Assembly (NCBI GenBank): GCA_009602725.1
Contig: WELB01000081.1
Span: 341,857 to 369,567 of the forward strand
Length of the DNA: 27,711 bases
Direction of reading: 5' to 3'
Source: Spirogloea muscicola
Lineage: Eukaryota; Streptophyta; Zygnematophyceae; Spirogloeales; Spirogloeaceae
The notes under the pieces were generated by a model that did no database searches, was not told where the DNA came from, and saw only the letters and a program-made list of their open reading frames with translations. Shown here one piece after another: positions 19,866 to 27,711 of the stretch. Numbering within the stretch: the stretch's first letter is position 1; every line of letters begins with the position of its first letter. The position numbers and the translations under genes are program-made.

Positions 19866-20480
19866 GCTTTGCCATCAGAAAACGTGCGGCCGTGCCAAGT
19901 TTGCTGGGCCGTTCCCTGACTTGGTGCGTCTGTTAAGAGGCCAGGGTTGGTCGCTGCCGCCCACCGCGGCGGTCCGTCTCACCGGATCTGGGGCAGCCCT
20001 CCTAGCGCAGCCTTTTCGTCTGCGCGTCGATGTTGCTTCCAACCTGCTGGGCGGCAGTGCTGCCTCCACGGCGCAGGCCTATCGTAACCTACCCATACTG
20101 CCGCAAATGACTCAGTTTGCCATCGACCGAGTTAGCGGCGCAGATCCTCGCTCAGCTCGTGGCGAGGTTCTGCACTATGTTGCGCAAAAGTATGCGAGCA
20201 TTGGTTGCTCGATCAGCTGTGCGTGGCAAGCGTCGTAGAAGCATGGTGACCTCGAGAGGTGCATCGAGAGTCACCGAAACACTGCTGAGGCAGCGTGAAC
20301 AGCTAGCGCTGAGATGAAAAACTGCGCAACCACGTACATGCACAATTTCGTCGAGTGTGATTGCAATAGGCTGCTTTTAGCAGGTCGTACTTCGCCCAGA
20401 GCAAAGCCGAGTAAAAATGTTTCGGTGTAGTTTGGCAGCGTGAGCGCTCGACGGCAGCGGTTACAAGCGCCAGCTTTTGG
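19866..20480 (+). pseudogene. Last part of the bacterial mosaic, unrecognised frames
   Basis: A plus frame reads WSLPPTAAVRLTGSGAALLA, then RLRVDVASNLLGGSAASTAQ to about 20110. A second plus frame, 20117-20317 (MPSTELAAQILAQLVARFCT), is basic and ends in TGA. On minus, TETFLLGFALGEVRPAKSS at about 20360-20420 looks protein-like. No family is assigned. The boundary with the algal repeat is between about 20470 and 20500. Confidence 0.35.
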
Positions 20481-20489
20481 ACTTCGGAA

Positions 20490-20640
20490 GCCTGGTCAAA
20501 GGAGAGCCACTTCTTCTACTGAGAGTCCGCTTGCTGCTGTCTCAGTCCTTAGCACTCCGGCTCCTTCAGACCTTGTCCACTCCTTTGGGCTGGCCTCTCC
20601 CAGCCACCAATCTGGCCGCGCTTGCTTCTTTTTTTAGAAC
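20490..20640 (-). repeat. Interspersed repeat, copy 4
   Basis: CGCTTGCTGCTGTCTCAGTC and CTCCGGCTCCTTCAGACCTT (20530-20570) are the reverse complement of copy 1 at 3687-3735, followed by GGGCTGGCCTCTCCCAGCCACC, which matches about 3394-3415. The copy marks the return to algal DNA after the bacterial block. Confidence 0.75.
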
Positions 20641-20654
20641 ACCAGCATTCCGCA

Positions 20655-20850
20655 GGCTTTGGTTGCATGTCACAGGATGCGGCTTTTCGCTTGATTTGCA
20701 GCGCTCCTAAGCTGTGCATATTCACCAACGTGCTGGGGAGCGCTCCAGGTCAGGCCACCGGCTTCCGCGGCGGTGCTCCGGCTCCCCCACAATTAGCTTG
20801 TCGGCATTGTGCTCACCTGTGGGTACCTACGTCACTGTTACCTTAGCCAC
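20655..20850 (+). pseudogene. Second retrotransposon 3' end, short and diverged
   Basis: Compared with the minus strand of 12540-12690, this stretch has the same order of matches: GTTGCATG, GATGCGG, CAGCGCTCC, CCAACGTGC versus CCAGCGTGC, GGCTTCCGCGGCGGTG versus GGCTTCCGTGGTGGTG, TTAGCTTGTC and TGTGCTCAC. The peptide ending GQATGFRGG corresponds to AQANGFRGG in the first copy. Only the last tens of codons and the start of the 3' untranslated part are present, as in 5'-truncated LINE insertions. Confidence 0.6.
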
Positions 20851-22180
20851 CTTAGCATAAAGCTTCGAATTACGTAGCCCTGTTTATAAGGGAGCGGCCT
20901 GCGAGCGGCCTTCGCCTTGCTGCAGTTGACATTTTTGGCTGCTTAGGTCCTCGTTTCCAAACTCTCCTGCAGAATACTGCCAATCTAGGCTATGCACGAC
21001 GTGCAGATGTGTTTCCGGCTGAGATGGGCCTGCCAGCTGCACATCTGTCGTTCTTGCGACAACGCGTTTTGGCCTGTTTGCAGCGTGCTCAGGCGAAAGC
21101 TTTGCACCAAAAAGCTGGGCGAGCTCTGCTTGGTATCAGAAGGGCTTCGTATCTGCCATCCAGCATTTAGGCATCGATTAGCGACCTTCATGAATTGACC
21201 CGTGGTTACTGAGCGGGTCAATCTGCTGTAGATGATGTACGTCTCTAGATGTGCTTCCCTCTGTTCTTGGCCATTTGGCCTTTGTTTGTTTCAAATACAC
21301 GAAGATTTCCCTGCCGCGTTGATCATACTGTTACCGAGCCCTTTGCTTCTGCGCCACCCCTGTTTAATCGTCCAGCGCACTCCTGTTATCAGTGTTCCAT
21401 CTTTCACATAATTCACTTTGATGACGTTGCGTGTGTTCGCCAGTAGGCGCCATGTACTAATATGAGCAATGATGTCCAAAGACTAATTGGACAGCAACTG
21501 TGCATTCAGTGGACACTGCCGACATCACATGGTGGGGGCGCCTTGAATGTCGTGCGACAAGTCGAATGTGAGAGTTGCAGACGACGCACAAATCCAGTTT
21601 GTGAGATCTCTCTTAATCCTTCCTACTCACAGTCAAGCCCATCCCCAGTTTTCCAGCATACGGTACGGACGTTAGACGACCTCCCCGACAGGTTCCTCAA
21701 CAAGTTACAATATCTATAAGACATGTCTGCATTCTAAGCAGGAAGCCAAGACACAGGCAACTATGGCACCGATTCGATGATGATGTGATTGTATGCCTGT
21801 TGCAAGGAAATCGAAAGTCTAGGAGTATAAAGCAATGCCAGCTTGTATGTCTTCAGTCTAACAAGGTTTGTATGAAACGTTGAGACAGCCTGTACTTCTT
21901 GAAACCCGTAATCTGCTTGACATGCCACCTCGCAAAGGGATGGCTCAAATTCAATACTCAAGGACGGCCGCTTGAGTCACAGCTGAGCAGACCAGCAGAA
22001 GGACCTCGGTGAATCCAGCACATGCAACTAAAGAACGAGCTCGCCTAGCAATTTGAACAAAGAATCAGGACTTGTTCAAGCCGATAAAATTTGGAAGTGA
22101 CTCACTCTGAGCCCTGCTGAGCGGGTGGACAGTGGCTCTCATGTGCCCCTCGCATACCTGCCTAAAAAAATAAAATGAAT
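20851..22180. other. Unassigned intergenic DNA
   Basis: No gene is supported. The only structure noted is an inverted repeat, ATTGACCCG (21194-21202) and CGGGTCAAT (21214-21222), whose loop TGGTTACTGAG contains the GTTACTGAG seen in repeat copy 3. This suggests more retroelement debris. Open frames up to 85 codons show no family signature. Confidence 0.5.
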
Positions 22181-22183
22181 GTC

Positions 22184-22188
22184 TTACA
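22184..22188 (-). terminator. TGTAA polyadenylation signal of the proline-rich gene
   Basis: On the minus strand TGTAA occurs 42 bases after the stop at 22231. TGTAA is the usual polyadenylation signal of chlorophyte algae. No TGTAA was seen in the 263 bases between the SGNH region and the proline-rich exon. Confidence 0.6.
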
Positions 22189-22230
22189 ATCTCTACTCTA
22201 TGCTTGACCGTGGCACTCACAAGAGCTGAC

Positions 22231-23804
22231 CTAGGCTAACATGAAGGCCAGCACAGAGCCCACGGCAAGGGTGCTCAACAAGTGCAAGGGCATGTTGCGC
22301 CTGGAGCGTCCTACTGGTGGGGAGGGCGAAGGAGGGGACTGAGGCGGGGGAGCTGCCTCAGGCGGGGGCCCGGAAATTGGAGGAGGGATCCCGAGGGGAG
22401 GTGGCAATGCCCTTGGTGGTGCAACTGGCGAGGGGATGTGCACAGGAGGGGGGTGCAGCAGGAGAAGCGGAGGACTGGTCACTGACACAGGCGGGACTGC
22501 TGAATTAACAGCTGGGGGGGGCTGAGGAAGCGGAGCAGCGGCCGGTGTAGGAGGTGCTGCTGGGTTAGCTGCTGGCGGAAAGGAGGGAGGGCTGGCATTG
22601 GGAGGGGGCGGAGAAACGACTGGCGCAGGAGCCGGCATTGACGGCTGGGGGGGTGAGGGGGGTGGGAGTGTCGCAAGAGGGGGAGCAGCCTGCGGTGCAG
22701 CTCCAGGGGGCGGCGTGCCTGGACCGGGGGCCGGAGGAGCACCCCTGTCATCGACAGGGGGCGGTGATATATCAGTACCAGCGTGTGGTGGCGGGTGGGA
22801 GGAGGGGGGCTGGTGTGGTGGCGCCAATACTCTGGCTGGGGAGTGTAGAGGACGCAGAGATGGCGGTGGCTGTGAAGGTGAAGGTGACGAAAGTGGTGGA
22901 GGGTGGCGTATTGCAATGATGGGCGATGATGGCGGCGGCGAGTGGCTAGGCGGGGGTGAGTGTGGCGGCGACAGGATGGAGAGGAGCGGAGGAGGCGGCC
23001 ACGGTGAAGGCAGCTGCTTGGCAGGAGGTTGCGGAGGAGGGTGCTTCAGTGTTGGAGGAGGGTGGGGAGGAGGCGAGGAGTGACCAAGGACAGGCGGTGG
23101 TAGTAGGAATTTGGCAACAGGACCCCCGGGGGGTGGTGCTGGGGCTGGAGGGAGAGCCATGGGCGGTGGGGCCAGAGGGGGCGAATGTGGGGGAGGCGAG
23201 AGAGGCAGAGGTGCTGGCGCTCGCAATTGAGGAGGGGGCCGCAGAGGTGGGGGCGAGCTGGGAGGAGGGGCGTGCGGCTTGGGTGGGGGCGAGCTGAGAG
23301 GAGAAGGGACTTGCAGCTTGGGTGGGGGCCGCGGAGGCGGCGGCGAGCTGATAGGAGGGGGGTTGTGCTGCTTGGGTGGGGGCCGCGGAGGTGGCGGCCA
23401 ATGAGGANGAGAGCACCGGGCCAGGCGAGCGACGGGGGCCTGGCGTTGGAGGGGTCGGCGGCATGGCTGCACCTGCAGGACCTGGCTGCGGGGCGGCTGC
23501 TTGGGGAGGGGGGCTCCGGGTGGGGAAGGGGGGTGGCGCTACAGAGGGAGGGGGCGAGGAGGGAGGGGAGCCGGGGGGGACGGCGGCGTCAGGAGCCGGG
23601 CCAGCTGGAGAAGGTGTGAAGCCTCCCTCTGGAGAGGAAACCCGTGGAGGCGGTGCTCCGCCGGCACCGCCGCTAGCCCCGGGCGGGGACGGGCGGGGGG
23701 GCATGGCCGCTACCGGCGAGGGTGCAAGGGTGCCATCCGGTGGTGCGGCGAGGGGGGTGGCTGCCGGCGGCTGGGGTGGTTGTAGTGGAGGAGGGGGCCT
23801 GGCA
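22231..23804 (-). CDS. Long proline-rich (extensin-like) exon with C-terminal GPI-type tail
   Basis: About 520 residues, very rich in proline, serine and alanine, with SPPPP, PPPRPPPK and SPSPP-type blocks, form a hydroxyproline-rich glycoprotein-like rod as in volvocine and chlorellan wall proteins. It ends with RSRRNMPLHLLSTLAVGSVL plus AFMLA and a stop, a basic-then-hydrophobic tail typical of GPI attachment signals (a plain membrane anchor is the alternative). The undetermined base at 23408 splits the frame; leaving that base out gives one continuous frame (SPGPVLSPHWPPPP). The start at 23804 is a splice acceptor: a (CT)n tract followed by CCGCGCCAG. It supplies the one base needed to complete the split codon left by the donor at 24237, so this is probably the last exon of the SGNH gene. 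An independent gene starting at ATG 23971 would lack a clear signal peptide. Confidence 0.75.
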
Positions 23805-24237
23805 CTGGCGCGGAAGAGGAGAGAGAGAGAGAGAGCAAACGCATGAGGCAAGGGGGCATGGTCTAAGTTCAAGGCGGGTGAGCTGCAAGGCACGGACGGG
23901 CGACCAGCCACCAGTAGCAGGTGAGAGAGCATCTGGTCAAGGCAGGCCTCTCCGACCTCTGTACTGTGCATTCCTAGGAGCAGTCGGAGTGGGACTGCAG
24001 CGCAAGGTCCTTGGCAAGAAGTTGTCCTTCTTGGTAAAAGCCGAGCGAGGGACTTCTGAGCTGGCTCCTGCCTTGCTGCTTTATTTGGATGGCGTCTTGG
24101 TGATGTCCCCCATTCGTTTGCCTCGGGCTTTTGACGGCGGGGCTCATGCGGCGCACTGAGAGGTGGGAGAGTGAAGGGCGAGTGGGGGCAGGGTGGGGCG
24201 TGGTGTTGTTGTTGCGTGTGTTGTGGGAGCTACTTAC

Positions 24238-27200
24238 GGCTGGAGGCCTGTGGTGGAGGAGAGGAGCTTGGCGATGAAAGGCATCATGCAGCTCGCCCAC
24301 TGCCCGTACCCATATTGCGAGAGGTGAAGCAGTTGGAACGAGTCCTGAGCCCAAGAAGAGGCATACGACTTGACTTCATAAGCACAATCACAAACAGCGA
24401 TGAAGCACTGCAACCCTTGGCAAAAAAGACATGTGACGTTGATGCATATTGTGTCCAAGGTAGTCAACAACAATGCTCACAGTGTGGTCACAGAACATGT
24501 AGTTACAGGACATGTCCTGTGATGAACACTTCCTTTGTTTCTTTTCGGAGGACTTGATAGAGTCATGTAAGCCTCCTTGAGTTATGGATCATACACATGA
24601 AGCTAGCATGAAGTAAGCCAAGAAGGCTAACAAGAGCATTCACCTTGACATACAGTTGAGGATTAAGGGTGCCCGAAGGCGTGAGGAAATGACTACTGCA
24701 GTCAATGTATTTGATCAAGCCCCCTGCTCACACAAGGATACAAGGCCCCGTGATTACAAATGACAGCCGAGGCCGCGACCAAGATGCTAACAGCGTGCAA
24801 TCGAAAACACCCAAACCATAACCTTGCAAGGTCCAGCACTATCCCATGCTAAGACTTGTGATAAGCAATACAGTGACTTCAGAATGTAGCCAGCGACGTT
24901 GTCAAGGACTTTACCGGATAGAGGCAGCAGCTGTGCGTTCACCAGGCCCGTCCAGCCAATTGGTTGACTGAGATTTGGAGTCCCTCCCTCGAGAAAACTC
25001 TGTCATCAGAAGGCAGTCAAGCAGCAGCCTGTGAGGAAGGGCATGCCTTGATCCACTGCTGATGAAGCATGGTGAAGTAAGCAAGCAGATTATGGTAACG
25101 TTTCTGTGCGATGCCATGCAAACCTAAAGATCAACTCACAAACACATGAGAGCAAATTACACACAAAATGACATGGCATGTATGACAGCAGCCAGCATGA
25201 GTTGCTAGATGCTACATCTACTACTATGACAGACTGATGTAGAGATGTCTACAGACATGGTACGAGAAAATCACCTCAGGAAGAAGGCCATTCACAAGCA
25301 CAGCAGTGTTTGGGTGGCTTTCTCGAATAGCAACCACAAGTTTCGCTATCTGGGAATTTCAAAGTACAGCCAACAATTGGTCATTCAAAAGCAGATGAAA
25401 AGTAGATTGCCAAAAGCCAGGGCATGTTGTATACTTCATGCCATGCAGTGGCTATGGAGCCATGCAGTGGCTATCCAGAAGAGCACATCAACGCTCTTTT
25501 AACCAGAGTCCAGCATGAAGCAACATACCATATGAAACACTGTAAAGTGAGGGTAATTTCACAAGTCAGCTGCAAAATGTGACAGACTGAGCTGGACAAA
25601 CTCGACAGCTGGAAAGAGTAGTTACATTGGCTGCTGTTGTGGAGATGGAGGAATTGGTGAGGAGATCATTGATGCCGATGCAGAGCACCACAACTTTGAC
25701 AGAAAGCGAGCTGGGCAGCTCAGGAGTCCCTGAATTCTGCGCAGTGAGCAACAGTGTTCCTCATCATCTTTGTGAACAACAAGTAACCAGGTGATCATGA
25801 TCAATTACCACAACAATCTCCTACAGAAATTTGTTAAGTCCAGCATAGCCTAATCTGCACACTCCTACATACCAGGAGACGCCACAGGACATTGCGTGAT
25901 GTGTCCTGTGCAATGCCAAAGTCAAAGTATGACAGAGGCTTGCCCTGGCCATTCCCTAGATCTGCCATCAGCTTCTGAAGCTGCGCCCTGCAGATGAAGA
26001 GGCGCCGCACATAACGTGAAGTGTCATAATCATGCAGTCTCTTATGCTGCTGCTAATACATCAGGGCAACCTTCACGTACAAGGTCACGTGTTTTGGCCA
26101 GATGAAGGGCAACAAGGTGCAAGGAGCATGAACTGGCCGAGAAGAGCTTGTGGAGGTAAGGCAGAGTCCTCACTTGGAACCGTGATAGAGTCCCACAGGG
26201 TACCCTTTCAGGGTCTCTTCCCAGCCCTGAACATATGATCAACAAGGATACAATGGGCTCATCATCAACCATCTCAGCCAAAAAAGAGCGAGCCCATGTA
26301 GGCAAATCCTAAAGCCTGTACGTGCCTCATCCTATCGGACTCAGAGATTGTCGAATAATGTTCTAACTGCGTTCATTATACAATGTCTATGACTTTCTGC
26401 ATTGGCAGAAGTCGGAGAGGTGGGGACAAGACATAGCAGCCATGTACCTCAGTGATGGAGTCACCGACGAAGATGACGTCAACATACTTGGTGCCCAGGG
26501 CCTGCGACACGTACTGGTTGTGCAGGGACAGCCACCGGGCATCATTGAGCTTTGGCGTGCCGGCGTCGCCCAGGCCCGCCGACCCTGTCGGCACGGGGCT
26601 CACAATACCGCTCCCAGAGGCCGGCGCTGACGAGGGCGCCGCCTGCTTGCCGATCGTCGGGAAGCTGTGCGTGTCGACCTTGCCCACGGGACTGGGCTGC
26701 GGGGGCACCAACCCCTTGATGATGTTAGGCGGCGGTGGCAAGGCAGGCCCCCTGCCCCCAGTGCCATTGTGTGGCGGAGGCGGATGCCGTTTCTGTGAAG
26801 AAATGGACGGCGGCGGCCACAGTACGCTGGTGCGCTTCGGAGGCGGCAGCGCCCTGGTGGTCTTCTTGTGGCCACCCTTCTTCGTGGTCGTCGTCGCGGC
26901 CTTCGGCGGCGGGGGACGCCTCGCGGACCCGCCGGTGCCCGGCGGAGGCGGATGCGGAGCCGGCCCTGTGGGCTTCTTGTGATGGCCGCGGATCACGCGC
27001 ACAGACGGCGGGGGCGGGTGCATGCCGGCGCTGCCCGGCGGCACTGGCAGATGCGGCGGAGGCGGCTGCTTGTGATGCCCGCGCGTCGGCCGTGCCTTGA
27101 CCGGCGGCGGCGGCTTCTTCTTGATAATGCCACCAACAGGCGGCGGCGTCGAGCGCTTGTGATGGCCGCGGCTGGCGGCGGCGGCAGGCGGCGGCAGTGA

Positions 27201-27344
27201 TCTCGGTAGCGGCGGCGCCTTGGCCAGGAGGCTCTCCCCGGCGGCGTTGGCGCCGCACAGGGCCGCGACGAGGCAGACGACGGCCGCAACGAAGGCAGCG
27301 ACCAGCGACGCCTGTGGCGGGGCGCGCCGGCAGCGGACTGCCAT
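24238..27344 (-). CDS. Secreted proline-rich / SGNH (GDSL) hydrolase protein
   Basis: A putative cell-wall or extracellular esterase of the PAF-acetylhydrolase-like SGNH family. Exon 1 (26448-27344) has a signal peptide (QASLVAAFVAAVVCLVAALC ending GANA), then about 180 proline-rich, basic residues with three RGHHK and one GGHKK repeat, and SGNH block I (YVDVIFVGDSITE). Exons 2 (26174-26226, GWEETLKGYPVG), 3 (25873-25987, FDFGIAQDTSRNVLWRLL, block II), 4 (25626-25736, VKVVVLCIGINDLL, block III) and 5 (25275-25349, HPNTAVLVNGLLPE) join in phase. Exon 6 starts at 25103 (KRYHNLLAYFTMLHQQWIKA), but its 3' end is unresolved. Exon 7 (24644-24723, IKYIDCSSHFLTPSGTLNPQ) and exon 8 (24238-24344, DSFQLLHLSQYGYGQWASC, block V histidine) again join in phase. 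The usual D-x-x-H aspartate appears as glutamine (QLLH). The frame reaches a TAA at 24234, but a GTAAGT donor just before it probably splices to 22231-23804. Start 27344 is preferred to 27431 because the signal peptide then begins at the N-terminus. Confidence 0.85.
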
Positions 27345-27711
27345 CTCTGCCGACGGCCTCTCACATGAACGGCAACCTATGCAGCAGCCTAGGCCTGGCG
27401 CCGTGCCGCTGCACATGACATCGCCAGCCACCGGCAGCGAGAGTCAGATGGCTCTGACGGCCCCGACAACACATCTTAACGGGGACCCGGCGGGCAGTCC
27501 CACTGGCGTTCGGAGATAGATCAAGAGGTGCTGACGACGAGGCTCAGAAGGCAAGCCGGCATCGGCAGCACTGATCAGAGCACCATCAGAAAGCCTGCCG
27601 ATAAGGCCGGCGAGCAGGCGCAGCGGCGTCATGGAGCGCCGCGGCCTCGCCCGATCCGCGGTGCGGACGGTCCGGCCTTGCAACCGGCGCCGGCGGCGCG
27701 GCGGGGGGGGG
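27345..27711 (-). promoter_or_regulatory. Upstream region of the SGNH gene
   Basis: GC-rich DNA precedes the SGNH start and ends in a G-run at the window edge. A longer in-frame N-terminal start at 27431 exists. No promoter element can be named with confidence, and no gene on the plus strand is supported. Confidence 0.3.

Larger units (their letters stand above)
13451..20480. other. Mosaic of bacterial gene fragments
   Basis: From the break in repeat copy 3 to the start of copy 4 there are no algal features. Instead, pieces of about 100-800 bases from unrelated bacterial genes follow one another on both strands, each cut inside its reading frame. The pieces look alike in base composition and in protein type, and several (PP2C, PilB, IS4-like transposase) look closest to Myxococcota-like proteins, so one donor is plausible. 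Only one internal stop was seen in a recognisable domain. No ribosomal RNA, tRNA, integrase or complete operon is present. The origin (assembly or amplification chimera, or true transfer) is discussed under findings. Confidence 0.85.

Noticed and set aside
22598-23846. Long glycine- and arginine-rich frames on the plus strand
   Set aside because: They are the antisense of proline codons in the extensin-like exon.
23805-23971. Independent start of the proline-rich gene at ATG 23971
   Set aside because: The first 55 residues do not form a good signal peptide, and a strong splice acceptor lies at 23804; kept only as the alternative model.
26452-27518. Plus-strand frames opposite the SGNH first exon
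   Set aside because: Mirror translations of the GC-rich proline region, with no independent features.
1-27711. CRISPR arrays, tRNA or rRNA genes, replication origins
   Set aside because: No regularly spaced direct repeats, cloverleaf-like genes or rRNA motifs were seen on either strand by eye.

Overview
The window looks like nuclear DNA of a green alga (Chlorophyta, possibly a trebouxiophyte). The genes have many short exons with GT-AG and one GC-AG introns, GC-rich leaders with (CGG)n runs, a TGTAA polyadenylation motif, and proline-rich cell-wall type proteins. A central 7 kb block is different: intron-free and bacterial, made of many broken gene pieces. The species cannot be fixed from the sequence alone.

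Layout. (1) 1-3060: a CGG-rich edge, an unidentified transmembrane exon on the minus strand, and a four-exon cornichon homologue (ER cargo receptor) on the minus strand. (2) 3200-4400: a copy of an interspersed repeat, then hairpins downstream of the next gene. (3) 4404 to about 11262: a large minus-strand gene with 15 exons, domain order C2 - VASt - transmembrane - C2 - GRAM - VASt, the layout of plant C2/GRAM proteins such as Arabidopsis At1g03370 (membrane contact site / sterol transfer type). Its exon phases close at every junction from exon 1 to the stop. (4) 11560-13450: repeat copies and the decayed 3' end of a non-LTR retrotransposon. (5) 13451 to about 20480: a mosaic of more than 15 bacterial gene fragments on both strands. 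Recognisable pieces are PilB ATPase, rhamnogalacturonan lyase, a TPR protein, a metallophosphoesterase, MetF, a response-regulator receiver, isocitrate lyase, a MetH-like piece, an IS4-type transposase, YebC and a PP2C phosphatase. No gene is complete. (6) 20490-22200: the repeat and the retrotransposon 3' end again, then unassigned DNA. (7) 22231-27344: minus-strand exons for a secreted proline-rich protein with GHHK repeats, an SGNH/GDSL esterase domain, and a very long proline-rich exon ending in a hydrophobic, GPI-like tail.

The two most interesting points are these. First, the SGNH exons and the downstream proline-rich exon can be joined in phase by a GTAAGT donor and a pyrimidine-rich acceptor, which would give one wall-anchored esterase with two hydroxyproline-rich-type arms. 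Second, the bacterial mosaic begins exactly where an algal repeat copy breaks off and has retroelement pieces on both sides. It is either a misassembly or amplification chimera of DNA from an associated bacterium, or a true insertion of ligated bacterial fragments. Nothing in the sequence alone separates these, although the near-absence of decay in the pieces favours a recent or artificial origin.
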